64,000 nt of DNA from contig JBFNNX010000016.1 in NCBI GenBank assembly GCA_040791665.1, positions 1-64,000 of the forward strand, in the 5' to 3' direction. The stretch comes from Thiodiazotropha sp040791665 (GTDB taxonomy: Bacteria > Pseudomonadota > Gammaproteobacteria > Chromatiales > Chromatiaceae). Positions 8,216 to 16,432 of the stretch are shown piece after piece (the first letter of the stretch is position 1; each line of letters begins with the position of its first letter). The position numbers were made by a program, and so were the translations under genes. Under the pieces are notes generated by a model that was not told the origin of the DNA, did no database searches, and saw nothing but the letters and a program-made list of their open reading frames with translations.

Positions 8216-8237
8216 GTCATTAATGGGTCAAAATGAC
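8216..8237. promoter_or_regulatory. Candidate enhancer for the sigma-54 regulator
   Basis: GTCATT-N10-AATGAC is a perfect six-base inverted repeat in a 22-base frame, the geometry of NtrC-type activator sites. It lies about 190 bases upstream of the -24 element at 8423 and just upstream of the regulator gene itself. A second overlapping repeat, GTCA-AAA-TGAC (8227-8237), is nested in it. Binding is inferred from position and symmetry. Confidence 0.5.
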
Positions 8238-8422
8238 TAAATCCACTATCGCCGGTTTGCGACCATTTGTCCCAAAATCGGCACCCGCACCACTCAATCC
8301 AGTATGCACGATGGCTTATGAACGCCGATTTATTCAGTTTATTCCCGATAACACTCACATAGTAGACAAAAGAAATGCACATACTACTTCATCATGTCCG
8401 TAGTGAACGGCCATGCCCATTG

Positions 8423-8438
8423 TGGCACTTCTTTTGCA
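8423..8438 (+). promoter_or_regulatory. Sigma-54 (-24/-12) promoter of the tup operon
   Basis: TGGCACTTCTTTTGCA matches the -24/-12 consensus TGGCACRN4TTGCW at every position except the R after CAC. The GG-to-GC spacing is exactly right. The transcript would begin near 8450, leaving a leader of about 30 bases before the tupA ATG (8481). An adjacent NtrC-family activator gene is transcribed divergently. Confidence 0.85.
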
Positions 8439-8480
8439 GACGATAGGTACGATAAAACAACAATCCGAGGCATATTACCT

Positions 8481-9341
8481 ATGATTAATCGCCTTTTTCT
8501 CTCCATTGTCCGATTACTCACTGTTACGATTTTGCTAACCACTGGTAACAGCTTTGCGGAAAGTGTTCAAAAACAGACCATTCGATTGGCAACGACAACG
8601 AGTACGGACAATTCCGGTCTGCTTGCAGAAATCCTGCCAGTATTTACCGAAGCGACAGGTTATCCTGTCCACGTGATTGCCGTCGGAACGGGCAAGGCGC
8701 TACGCATGGGGAGAGATGGCGACGTCGATCTGGTCCTGGTACACGCCCGCGCGGCAGAGGATAAGTTTGTCAACGAGGGCCATGGCGTGAAACGCTATGG
8801 AGTGATGTATAACGATTTTGTTCTGGTTGGACCCGCAAATGATCCTGCCGCCATCGCCAAGGCAGAGGATGCACTCGCCGCTCTGAAGGATATTGCCGAG
8901 CATGAGGCTGCCTTCATCTCCCGCGGAGACGATTCAGGCACCCATAAGAAAGAGCTCGGACTGTGGAAAAAGAGCGAAATAAAACCATCCGGAGAGTGGT
9001 ATCGAGAAGTGGGCCAGGGAATGGGCAAGGTATTGCAGATCGCTTCGGAAATGGATGCCTATACCCTGACCGACAGGGGTACATGGCTGGCCTATCGGGC
9101 CAAGTCGCCATTGAAGATCGGTTTTCAGGGCGACCCCCTGCTGTTCAATCCCTACGGCATCATTGCAGTCAATCCGAAGCGCTATCCCGATATCAATCTG
9201 GCGGGTGCCAATGCCTTGATCAAATGGCTGATATCTCCGGACGGCCAGGAGCGAATCGGCAACTTTCGCATCGGTGAAAATCAACTCTTTACCCCATCTG
9301 CCGATGCCGGTGAGTTTGCTGCTTTCGATCAGCGCCATTGA
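8481..9341 (+). CDS. tupA: Tungstate ABC transporter, substrate-binding protein TupA
   Basis: The periplasmic binding protein of a TupABC importer, which takes up tungstate with high selectivity over molybdate. The mature protein opens with the family hallmark RLATTTSTDNSGLL, in which the TTTS loop contacts the oxyanion. The PBP-like fold continues to the end (286 residues in all). A Sec signal peptide is visible (MINRLFLSIVRLLTVTIL, cleavage near SFA-ES). The frame is open from 8394, but that start would lie upstream of the sigma-54 promoter; ATG 8481 has GAGG ten bases upstream and starts the signal peptide. It is the first gene of a compact operon with tupB, tupC, mobA, mobB and moeA. Confidence 0.92.
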   Translation: MINRLFLSIVRLLTVTILLTTGNSFAESVQKQTIRLATTTSTDNSGLLAEILPVFTEATGYPVHVIAVGTGKALRMGRDGDVDLVLVHARAAEDKFVNEGHGVKRYGVMYNDFVLVGPANDPAAIAKAEDALAALKDIAEHEAAFISRGDDSGTHKKELGLWKKSEIKPSGEWYREVGQGMGKVLQIASEMDAYTLTDRGTWLAYRAKSPLKIGFQGDPLLFNPYGIIAVNPKRYPDINLAGANALIKWLISPDGQERIGNFRIGENQLFTPSADAGEFAAFDQRH

Positions 9342-10042
9342 TGGAATCACTCGGAGACACAACTTTAGCGGCACTTAACCTCCTGGTCAGCGGTAACCGG
9401 GAGCTATGGGAGATTATTGCCATTTCATTCCGCGTCTCCGGTATCGCCATCCTGGTTGCGACGCCACCGGCGCTGCTGGCGGCGTTCCTGTTGACCTATA
9501 AGCGCTTTCCCGGGCGCCGTCTCCTGATATCGATCAACTCCACATTCCTCTCCGTCCCGGCAGTGGTGGTCGGCCTGACCTTTTTTATCCTGCTCTCCAG
9601 GCAGGGGCCATTGGGGGAATGGAAACTACTGTTCACCCAAACGGCGATGGTGCTGGGACAGATCGCGCTCGCCTTCCCGATTCTGGTGGCAATGGGGCAT
9701 TCGGCCTTGCAGGCATCCGACATTCGCGCTTGGGAGACCGCTCGCACGCTGGGCGCCACCCCTGCCCGCGCACTCTTCACCATCATGCGTGAAGCGCGTT
9801 TCGGCCTGATGGCGGCCCTGCTCGCCGCCTTCGGCCGCATCATTGCCGAAGTCGGCGCCTCGATGATGCTCGGCGGCAACATTCTGCACTACACGCGCAA
9901 TATACCCACCGCCATCGCCCTCGAATCGAGCAAGGGAGAGTTCGCCCAGGGGATCGCCCTGGGCCTGGTACTGTTGGCCCTCGCATTCTCACTCAACGCC
10001 CTGCTGCAACACATTCAGGGCAAGGGGCATCCCGCCACATGA
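9341..10042 (+). CDS. tupB: Tungstate ABC transporter permease TupB
   Basis: An inner-membrane permease of about 233 residues, with the usual five to six transmembrane helices of the TupB/CysTW class. The cytoplasmic coupling (EAA) loop reads ARTLGATPARALFTIMREAR, close to the family consensus EAA...G. Its ATG overlaps the tupA stop by one base (TGATG); a TTG three bases earlier is an alternative. It pairs with TupC on the inside and TupA outside. Assignment to tungstate rather than molybdate follows from TupA; the permease alone would not decide. Confidence 0.92.
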   Translation: MESLGDTTLAALNLLVSGNRELWEIIAISFRVSGIAILVATPPALLAAFLLTYKRFPGRRLLISINSTFLSVPAVVVGLTFFILLSRQGPLGEWKLLFTQTAMVLGQIALAFPILVAMGHSALQASDIRAWETARTLGATPARALFTIMREARFGLMAALLAAFGRIIAEVGASMMLGGNILHYTRNIPTAIALESSKGEFAQGIALGLVLLALAFSLNALLQHIQGKGHPAT

Positions 10043-10761
10043 GCGAGCCGATCATTCTCGATGTTTCCGCACTGGACAAACGCTTTGGCAGGAGAGTGGT
10101 GCTGAAGGCCATCGAACTGACCCTGCATGCGGGAGAGTGTACCTTGTTGAGCGGCGGCAACGGCGCCGGCAAGACCACTTTGCTGCGCATCCTTTCAGGT
10201 CTGGAAAAACCGGACAACAGCCAGATAACCGTCGCTACCGACTCTCCCAGGTCCTGGCGCCGATGCCGGGGGGATCTGCATAGACGCATTCTCTACCTGC
10301 ACCAACAGCCCTATATGTTCGACGGCTCGGTCAGATACAATCTTGGCTATGCCCTGCCCACGGAACTGGACAAGCAATCACGTAAGCGGATGATCGACAG
10401 CGCCATCGACTGGGCCGGACTTCATCACCTGACCGATACACCGGCCAAGTCACTTTCGGGGGGTGAACGGCAACGGGTCTCACTGGCGAGGGCCTGGTTG
10501 AGAAACCCCCGAATTCTGCTTTTGGACGAACCGACGGCCAATCTGGATCAAGAGGCTAGAGAACGTACGCTGAATCTGCTTAAATCCTTCAAAGAGCAGG
10601 GTATTGCCCTGATACTTGCGAGCCACGATCCATTACACTTCTCTTCATTGATTGACCGTCATCTACACCTCTTCGAGGGTGGTTTGGTGATGATTGAGGA
10701 TAGCAAGCTGATGTCGATTCCATCTTCACAGACAGACAGCGGTCTCAGGAGCACTGCATGA
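10039..10761 (+). CDS. tupC: Tungstate ABC transporter ATPase TupC
   Basis: The ABC ATPase subunit of 240 residues. Walker A is GGNGAGKTT (about residues 38-46), the signature LSGGERQRV, Walker B ILLLDEPTANLD, and the H-loop histidine sits in LASHDP; all are intact. The start ATG overlaps the tupB stop by four bases (ATGA), showing coupled translation. There is no C-terminal TOBE/MOP oxyanion-binding domain as found in ModC, which agrees with a TupC assignment. Together the three genes form a complete importer. Confidence 0.92.
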   Translation: MSEPIILDVSALDKRFGRRVVLKAIELTLHAGECTLLSGGNGAGKTTLLRILSGLEKPDNSQITVATDSPRSWRRCRGDLHRRILYLHQQPYMFDGSVRYNLGYALPTELDKQSRKRMIDSAIDWAGLHHLTDTPAKSLSGGERQRVSLARAWLRNPRILLLDEPTANLDQEARERTLNLLKSFKEQGIALILASHDPLHFSSLIDRHLHLFEGGLVMIEDSKLMSIPSSQTDSGLRSTA

Positions 10762-11351
10762 GCATGCGTCCTGCAGTCACCGCTGTTATTCTCGCCGGCG
10801 GACGCGGCCGACGCATGGGCGGCGAGGACAAAGGTTTGATCGAACTGAACGGCAAGCCCCTAGTACAGCATGTGATTTCCGCAATACAACCCCAGGTTGC
10901 AGCTATCCTGATCAATGCCAATCGCAATCAGGCACGTTATGCGGCTTTCGGTTACCCGGTGATTGCCGATTCCCTACTCGATTACCAAGGCCCCCTGGCC
11001 GGTTTTATCGCCGCCATGCAATCAGTGGAAACGGAGGATATGCTCACCCTCCCCTGCGATGGCCCGCTGGTTCCAAACGACCTGGTCGAGCGTCTATACG
11101 AGGCACGCCAGGCGACAGGTGCGGATATCGCCGTTGCTCACGACGGCGACCGGCTGCAGCCGGTCTACGCACTCATCCCCAAGCGCCTGGCAGAGAGCCT
11201 GCAGCGCTATCTGGACCGGGGCGATCGCAAGATCGACCTCTGGTACGAAGAGCACCGGGTCGCCCACGCCGACTTTTCCGATATTCCCCGCACCTTCATC
11301 AACGTCAACACTCTGCAGGAGCGGGACAACCTCCAGGGAAGCGCAGCATGA
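10758..11351 (+). CDS. mobA: Molybdenum cofactor guanylyltransferase MobA
   Basis: MobA attaches GMP to molybdopterin to make the guanine-dinucleotide form of the cofactor, used by the DMSO-reductase family (nitrate reductase, formate dehydrogenase). The nucleotide-binding start AVILAGGRGRRMGGEDKGL is complete, followed by DYQGPLAGFIAAM and LPCDGPLVP, which are typical. Length is 197 residues. It overlaps tupC by four bases. Met3 is an alternative start. Its presence behind a tungstate importer suggests that the metal is meant for bis-MGD enzymes. Confidence 0.93.
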   Translation: MSMRPAVTAVILAGGRGRRMGGEDKGLIELNGKPLVQHVISAIQPQVAAILINANRNQARYAAFGYPVIADSLLDYQGPLAGFIAAMQSVETEDMLTLPCDGPLVPNDLVERLYEARQATGADIAVAHDGDRLQPVYALIPKRLAESLQRYLDRGDRKIDLWYEEHRVAHADFSDIPRTFINVNTLQERDNLQGSAA

Positions 11352-11929
11352 TCGAATTCCCCATTCCATTGCTGGGATTCAGCGCCTTCAGCGGTACCGG
11401 CAAGACCACCCTGCTGACTCAGCTGTTGCCGATCCTGAAACGGCAGGACCTGCGTATCGCCGTAGCCAAACACGCCAGCCACCTGTTCGAAATCGACCAT
11501 CCCAGAAAAGACAGCTATGAACTGCGCAAGGCGGGGGCCAGCCAGATGCTGGTAAGCTCCCGCGGGCGCATGGCCCTGATTTCGGAATCTGATACCAAGC
11601 TGCCGGAGCCCGGATTGGGAGAGATGCTCGACTATCTCGACACCACCCACCTGGACCTGGTGCTGGTGGAGGGATTCAAGCACGAGGCGATTTATAAAAT
11701 CGAGCTGCACCGCCCCGCCCTGGGCAAACCTCTTTTGTGTCATACTGATCCCTATATCATCGCGGTCGCGACCGATGAAGCGGTCCCCGGTGTTCCGCAT
11801 AACCTGCCGATACTGAATCTCAACGATCCGCAGGAGATAGCCGGGTTCATTCGTCAATATATGCATCGATACGGAGAGAGCGGATTACATGATCAACCAA
11901 GCCATCGGCTCCAGCGTCAGTTGTGCTGA
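11348..11929 (+). CDS. mobB: Molybdopterin-guanine dinucleotide biosynthesis protein MobB
   Basis: A P-loop GTP-binding partner of MobA, 193 residues. Walker A is FSGTGKTTLL at about residues 13-22, and the family motif KHASHLFEIDHPRKDSY follows, with conserved His and Asp. VLVEGFKHEAIYKIEL is the typical MobB segment. The start overlaps mobA by four bases; the 3' end overlaps moeA by 41 bases in another frame. MobB is not essential in E. coli but increases cofactor conversion. Confidence 0.92.
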   Translation: MIEFPIPLLGFSAFSGTGKTTLLTQLLPILKRQDLRIAVAKHASHLFEIDHPRKDSYELRKAGASQMLVSSRGRMALISESDTKLPEPGLGEMLDYLDTTHLDLVLVEGFKHEAIYKIELHRPALGKPLLCHTDPYIIAVATDEAVPGVPHNLPILNLNDPQEIAGFIRQYMHRYGESGLHDQPSHRLQRQLC

Positions 11930-13160
11930 CCCGGAGGCACCCTCAACCCTCACCGTGGCAGCAGCCCGGGAAGCAATCCTCACTAACATCACCCCGATCG
12001 AGACGAGCTTACGCCTGCCCCTGCGCGACGCCCTCAACGCTGTCCTGGCACGGGAAATCATTTCTCCGATCGATGTACCCGGACACACCAACTCCGCCAT
12101 GGACGGTTATGCCATGGCAGGCAGCGATCTCCCGCAAGAGGCGTATCGGGACCTCAAGCTGATCGGTACCGCGGTCGCCGGTGCTCCGTTCAACCGGCCC
12201 TGCGGCAGGGGCGAATGTGTTCGCATCATGACCGGCGCCCCCATGCCGGATGGAACCGATACCGTCGTGATGCAGGAACAGGCCCTGCTCGTCAACGAGA
12301 CGCAGGTACGTATCGCTCAAGGCCAGCGATCGGGACAAAATGTGCGCCAGGCGGGCGAAGACATCGCACGGGGAAGCGCGGTACTCAATCCGGGCAGGCG
12401 CCTGACGCCCGCGGATCTGGGCATCCTGGCCTCGCTCGGGTTTGGCGAGGTCAGCGTTCGCAGGCGCCCGCGGGTGGCTTTCTTCTCCACCGGCGATGAA
12501 CTGCGCTCCATCGGCGAGCCCCTCGCAGCCGGCGAGGTCTACGACAGTAACCGCTACTCCCTCTACGGCATGTTGCGAAGAGCGGATGTGGAGCTGCTCG
12601 ATCTGGGTGTCGTCAAAGACGACCCGGACGCCTTGAGAGAGGCATTCGACAGCGCTGACGAAACGGCGGACATCGTGGTCACTTCAGGTGGCGTATCGGT
12701 GGGCGAAGCCGACTATACCAAGGAGATATTGCAGCAGCTTGGGGATATGCAGTTCTGGAAGATCGCCATGAAGCCGGGAAGACCCCTGGCGTTCGGCAAA
12801 CTCGAGAACAGTCACTTCTTCGGCCTGCCAGGCAATCCCGTGGCGGTGATGGTAACCTTCTACCAATTCGTGCTGCCCGCACTCCACTACCTTGCCACCG
12901 GCACACCCTACGAACCCACCACCATGCTGGCCCGGAGCGGCTGCAATATTCGCAAGAAGGCCGGCAGGTTTGAATTTGTGCGCGGATTCGTGCAGCAGCG
13001 GGAGGATGGCAGCTTCAGCGTCGATCCCGTCGGCCAACAGGGCTCCGGTATCCTGACGTCCATGAGCCGTGGCAATTGCTTTATCCTGTTATCGGAGGAT
13101 TGCGACGGTGTGAATGACGGCGACCAGGTGGTTGTTCAACCCTTCAGCGCCCTGATGTGA
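11889..13160 (+). CDS. moeA: Molybdopterin molybdenumtransferase MoeA
   Basis: MoeA inserts the oxyanion metal into adenylylated molybdopterin. The 423-residue length is normal. Recognisable segments are the N-terminal linker SAMDGYAM, RIMTGAPMPDGTDTVVMQE, the MoCF-binding domain with VVTSGGVSVGEADYTKE, and MKPGRPLAFG with FGLPGNPVAVMVTF. It starts 41 bases inside mobB, an unusually long overlap; a start at this ATG gives the best match to family N-termini. It is the last gene of the tup operon. Whether this copy prefers tungsten over molybdenum cannot be told from the sequence. Confidence 0.93.
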   Translation: MINQAIGSSVSCADPEAPSTLTVAAAREAILTNITPIETSLRLPLRDALNAVLAREIISPIDVPGHTNSAMDGYAMAGSDLPQEAYRDLKLIGTAVAGAPFNRPCGRGECVRIMTGAPMPDGTDTVVMQEQALLVNETQVRIAQGQRSGQNVRQAGEDIARGSAVLNPGRRLTPADLGILASLGFGEVSVRRRPRVAFFSTGDELRSIGEPLAAGEVYDSNRYSLYGMLRRADVELLDLGVVKDDPDALREAFDSADETADIVVTSGGVSVGEADYTKEILQQLGDMQFWKIAMKPGRPLAFGKLENSHFFGLPGNPVAVMVTFYQFVLPALHYLATGTPYEPTTMLARSGCNIRKKAGRFEFVRGFVQQREDGSFSVDPVGQQGSGILTSMSRGNCFILLSEDCDGVNDGDQVVVQPFSALM

Positions 13161-13191
13161 TGCGGCATCGGAGCCATTTGACAGGGCCTGG

Positions 13192-13632
13192 CTAGCCTTT
13201 TTCAAACCGCTCTACCAGGCGTTCAAGCATCTCCCAGTCCTCATCGGAGAGCCTGCCTTCCATGGCGGCGCGTTCGATCCTGAGAATGACCTTTTGAGTT
13301 TTCGCCGAAAGTCTCGGTTGCATCTGATCGATCTTCAGCAGCAGAGACTTGAGGGTTTCGCTATCGCTCTCAGCCACCCGGTCACGGTGGCCGGCATACC
13401 GATGATTGGGGTAGTCCCGGGGCTGATGCTGCAGATCCATGTAGCCATCGGCCAAATCAAGATTCCGCTCGATCCGTCTCGCCACTTCGTCTCCCATGTT
13501 GCGCCGGTCGGTGACCATCTGACTGACATGGGCGGGGGCCAGGCCCGCTCGTTCGGCAAACGCCCGTTGCGAACCGAAGCGATCTATCTGTGCCAGCAGA
13601 TTCGACTTCCGAATTGTCCTGATGTTGACCAT
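13192..13632 (-). CDS. XRE-family (CI-like) DNA-binding regulator
   Basis: About 146 residues. The N-terminal part is a helix-turn-helix of the XRE type (FGSQRAFAERAGLAPAHVSQMVTDRRNMGDEVARRIE); a charged C-terminal half lacks the LexA/S24 protease domain of phage CI repressors. The frame is open to 13674, but the ATG at 13632 puts the palindrome at 13642-13656 directly upstream, where autoregulation would work. A TATGAT box (13639-13644, minus strand) then lies only six bases before the ATG, so the message could be leaderless. It is divergent from the YdaS-type gene at 13714. No other phage genes are nearby. Confidence 0.75.
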   Translation of the reverse strand: MVNIRTIRKSNLLAQIDRFGSQRAFAERAGLAPAHVSQMVTDRRNMGDEVARRIERNLDLADGYMDLQHQPRDYPNHRYAGHRDRVAESDSETLKSLLLKIDQMQPRLSAKTQKVILRIERAAMEGRLSDEDWEMLERLVERFEKG

Positions 13633-13641
13633 CCCTGGATC

Positions 13642-13656
13642 ATAGCAATTTGCTAT
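13642..13656. promoter_or_regulatory. Palindromic operator next to XRE gene
   Basis: ATAGCAATTTGCTAT is a perfect palindrome with seven-base arms and one central base. It shares the TAGCA/TGCTA half-site with the cluster at 13678-13700. Position and symmetry suggest a binding site for one of the two divergently encoded regulators. Confidence 0.55.
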
Positions 13657-13677
13657 AGCCGACGCCATGAGCATCTT

Positions 13678-13704
13678 GCTAGTTAATTAGCATGGTGCTA
13701 CTAT
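13678..13704. promoter_or_regulatory. TAGCA operator cluster and rightward promoter
   Basis: TGCTA (13678-13682), TAGCA (13688-13692) and TGCTA (13696-13700) form two overlapping inverted repeats, TGCTA-N5-TAGCA and TAGCA-TGG-TGCTA. A promoter overlaps them: TTGCTA (13677) and TACTAT (13699) with 16 bases between. Binding here would block transcription of the YdaS-type gene. Confidence 0.5.
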
Positions 13705-13713
13705 AAACGGATC

Positions 13714-13920
13714 ATGGATATGAAGACCTATATTGCAACGGAAGGCCGCGACGCAGCCAGGCGGTTGGCTTTTCTGTCTGGCACCAACTATACCTATCTG
13801 ACCCAGATCGCCTCCGGCTTTCGCAAACCCAGCGGACGTCTGACACTACTCCTGGAACACCACTCCAACGGCAAACTGACCCGACATGAACTTCGGCCGG
13901 ACCTCTATCCGGAAGCGTAA
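13714..13920 (+). CDS. YdaS/Cro-like small DNA-binding protein
   Basis: A 68-residue protein of the YdaS_antitoxin/Cro type. The pattern MKTYI...GRDAARRLAFLSG, YLTQIASGFRKPSG and the terminal TRHELRPDLYPEA is very close to family members. It would bind DNA through its helix-turn-helix. The family includes prophage Cro analogues and antitoxins of YdaST-type modules, but no YdaT-like toxin is seen nearby. Met3 is an alternative start. With the divergent XRE gene it forms a CI/Cro-like pair. Confidence 0.8.
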   Translation: MDMKTYIATEGRDAARRLAFLSGTNYTYLTQIASGFRKPSGRLTLLLEHHSNGKLTRHELRPDLYPEA

Positions 13921-13990
13921 CCGCAACAGTCCCACAATATCCGAAACCAGCTGATACAGCTCCGATAAGTCGAATCATTGGAAATATCTC

Positions 13991-14248
13991 ATGTTCAAGG
14001 GAAGAACGAAAAAACCGGATTCACTCAGCGATGAACTGCGCCACTACTGTGATGAACTCTCAGAGTTCAACCAACGCTGTGAACGGCTCTGCGAGGCCCT
14101 TGCCGAAATAGCCACCCACCACGAATCGATCAGCAGCTACGCCGTTCGCGGCATGCGGCACAACGCCAACTGGCTGAAATACCGGGTCAACGACTTCACC
14201 AAGCGTCTGCACACCCTTTACGAAAGAGCACTTGATGAGCAGGAATAG
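13991..14248 (+). CDS. Small charged helical protein, unknown
   Basis: An 85-residue protein without signal peptide or membrane helix. The sequence is rich in Glu, Arg and His with helical periodicity (ELRHYCDELSEFNQRCERLCEALAEIA), and three cysteines sit in the first half, two of them in that stretch's Cys-X5-Cys pattern. I do not recognise a family. It lies 70 bases after the YdaS-like gene on the same strand and could be expressed with it. GGAAA lies about six bases before the ATG. Confidence 0.6.
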   Translation: MFKGRTKKPDSLSDELRHYCDELSEFNQRCERLCEALAEIATHHESISSYAVRGMRHNANWLKYRVNDFTKRLHTLYERALDEQE

Positions 14249-14347
14249 GCGGTCAGTGTGGCTGGCCGGGATGTGGCTTGCGCTTCGGCCCAATACCAGC
14301 GCATGACAGCTTGCTTCACCAGCCTGACATCAGCTTGATTTTCGCAT

Positions 14348-14371
14348 TAATAAGTACTATTTTGTTTATTA
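14348..14371. promoter_or_regulatory. Candidate TetR operator
   Basis: TAATAA-N12-TTATTA is a perfect six-base inverted repeat in the AT-rich leader of the TetR gene, 36 bases before its ATG. Autorepression is typical of TetR regulators. The arms are AT-only, so chance symmetry is possible. Confidence 0.35.
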
Positions 14372-14406
14372 TGTATAGCATTTTCACATTAAAAGCGATG
14401 TAATCG

Positions 14407-15144
14407 ATGAAAGTCAGCAAGCAAGAGAAGGCATTGACCCGTAAACGGATATTACGGGCGGCCTCGGATGTGATCAGTGAAAAGGGCTTCAAATCCGCCT
14501 CCATGCGCGAAATCGCCCGCCGTGCCGAGGTGGGAGACGCCACTATCTACAACTATTTCCCGACCAAGGAAGGCCTCATCTACGGCTATTGCGAGGAGAA
14601 ACAGCGAGAGGTGGCCGAAGCGCTTAAACAGATAGAAGAGTTCCATGAATACACCTTGCGCGAGCAACTGCAGCAGTTGACCGAGACCGAACTCGCCCTC
14701 TGGTTACCGGACCGGGAGTTCCTCGCCGAGGTCTTTTCATTGACCTTCTCCGCACCGGTTGCCGGTGCCGTCAATCTGACTGAAACGCGTCGTCTTTTCA
14801 ATCGCATGGTGGAGGAGATGATCGATGCCGCCATCGAGGTGGGGGAGATACCGGATCAGCCATACAGGGAATTGCTGGCACCGCTCTATTGGGACTATTT
14901 CACCGGCATTCTCGCCTTTTGGCTTAAGGATGATTCCGAGGGTTACGCCAACACCACCCAGCTGGTGGACCGCAGCGTGGAGATTATCGCCATGGTGTTG
15001 CAGACGGCGATGATCGGCAAGGCCCTCGATCTCTTCTCTTTCATGTTTCGCAGCCAGATCAGCCGCCATCTGGAGAAGCTGTCTGACTACACCGTACCCT
15101 GGAAACAGGCCAAGCGACGTTTCATGGATGGCGAGAATGGCTGA
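14407..15144 (+). CDS. TetR-family transcriptional regulator
   Basis: A 245-residue regulator. The TetR helix-turn-helix is complete (RKRILRAASDVISEKGF, SMREIARRAEVGDATIYNYFPTK at about residues 13-53). The C-terminal ligand domain is helical and unassigned. It overlaps the following ABC1 kinase gene by 17 bases and probably regulates that four-gene operon. It is longer than a typical TetR protein (about 200 residues); the extra length is at the C-terminus. Confidence 0.9.
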   Translation: MKVSKQEKALTRKRILRAASDVISEKGFKSASMREIARRAEVGDATIYNYFPTKEGLIYGYCEEKQREVAEALKQIEEFHEYTLREQLQQLTETELALWLPDREFLAEVFSLTFSAPVAGAVNLTETRRLFNRMVEEMIDAAIEVGEIPDQPYRELLAPLYWDYFTGILAFWLKDDSEGYANTTQLVDRSVEIIAMVLQTAMIGKALDLFSFMFRSQISRHLEKLSDYTVPWKQAKRRFMDGENG

Positions 15145-16432
15145 CTCCGTCCCCACCGGCAAGCTTGCGCGCACCGGTATCGCCGGCAGTGCCATGCTCA
15201 AGGCGGGAAGCAGGCATCTCAGCCATGCTGCCAAGCGTCCCTTCCTGAGTGAAGCGGCACGACAACAACGGCAACGGCACCTCGATGACGAAACGGCGCG
15301 GATCCTGTTCGAGGCATTCTCCCGCTTGCGCGGTACCGCCCTGAAGATAGCGCAGATGTTGAGCATGGAGAGCGGCCTCATGCCGGAGTGGTTTCGCAGA
15401 GAGATGACAAAGTCCTACCATCAGGTGCCCCCCTTGGGACGACCACTGATTCGTAAACTGATCATGCAGGAGTTCAACAAGCCTCCCGAGGATCTCTTCC
15501 CGCACTTCAATCCAAACGCCTTTGCAGCTGCCAGTCTGGGGCAGGTCCACGAGGCGACCGGCACCCGGGGCGAGAGACTGGCGGTGAAGCTGCAATACCC
15601 CGGCATCGATGTCACCATCGACAGCGACCTGCAACTGCTGCGCAGCCTGATCAAACGTACCCGATACGCGAAGCTTCTGCTCTCTTCCATCGACGAGATT
15701 GAACAGCGTCTGCATGAGGAGGTGGACTATTGCCATGAGGCGGACAACACCGCATGGTTCAAATCCAACCTGCGGTTATCCGGAGTGACTATCCCCGCGG
15801 TCGACGGAGACCACTCCTCGAAGCGTGTCCTGACCACCGAACGGCTGCAGGGGCTGCACCTCGATGCATGGCTTCGCGGCCATCCCGGTCAACCGGCGCG
15901 CGATCACTTCGGGCAACTGCTGTACGATATATTCGTCCACTCCTTTTACGGGCTGCAGGCCCTCCATGCCGATCCCAATCCGGGCAACTACCTGTTTGCC
16001 GAGGATGGCACCCTGGGTCTGTTGGACTTTGGATGCGTCCGATACTACTCGTCGGATTTCGTCTCTTTGATGCCGGTTCTGTTGCATGCCTACATGACAC
16101 GGGATGCCGAGAAAGTCATCTCAACCTATCAGCAGCTCGGTATGGTTGCGGAAATGAATGGGGACCAACTGCAATCGTTCTACGATCATGTCCTGCAACC
16201 CTTTGGCGACTGGCTGACCAAACCATTCAAGGCGGGGCGATTCGATTTTTCCAATCGCAAGACCTCATACACCGCAGAGGGATGGAGATCTTTCAGGCAA
16301 CTTGCCAATGTCCACAAGATCAATGATCTTGCCAACGAGTTCATCTATTTCGATCGTACCTTTTTCGGTCTCTACCAAATCTTTGAGCGGATGGGCGCAT
16401 GCATAGATATGGAGCATCAATGGCTGGTCTGA
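15128..16432 (+). CDS. ABC1/UbiB-family atypical kinase
   Basis: A 434-residue member of the ABC1/ADCK/UbiB family, atypical ATPases that support lipid-soluble quinone biosynthesis in other organisms. Visible are the N-terminal family motif RLRGTALKIAQMLS (K73-I-A-Q76, with Ala replacing Gly of the usual KxGQ), the alanine-rich loop AAASLGQVHEA, the lysine in LAVKLQYPG, HADPNPGNYLF, and LLDFGC in place of DFG. The C-terminal transmembrane pair of UbiB itself is absent, so this is the soluble ADCK3-like group rather than UbiB. The TetR gene overlaps it upstream and a membrane protein gene downstream. Substrate is unknown; a lipid role is inferred. Confidence 0.85.
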   Translation: MARMADSVPTGKLARTGIAGSAMLKAGSRHLSHAAKRPFLSEAARQQRQRHLDDETARILFEAFSRLRGTALKIAQMLSMESGLMPEWFRREMTKSYHQVPPLGRPLIRKLIMQEFNKPPEDLFPHFNPNAFAAASLGQVHEATGTRGERLAVKLQYPGIDVTIDSDLQLLRSLIKRTRYAKLLLSSIDEIEQRLHEEVDYCHEADNTAWFKSNLRLSGVTIPAVDGDHSSKRVLTTERLQGLHLDAWLRGHPGQPARDHFGQLLYDIFVHSFYGLQALHADPNPGNYLFAEDGTLGLLDFGCVRYYSSDFVSLMPVLLHAYMTRDAEKVISTYQQLGMVAEMNGDQLQSFYDHVLQPFGDWLTKPFKAGRFDFSNRKTSYTAEGWRSFRQLANVHKINDLANEFIYFDRTFFGLYQIFERMGACIDMEHQWLV

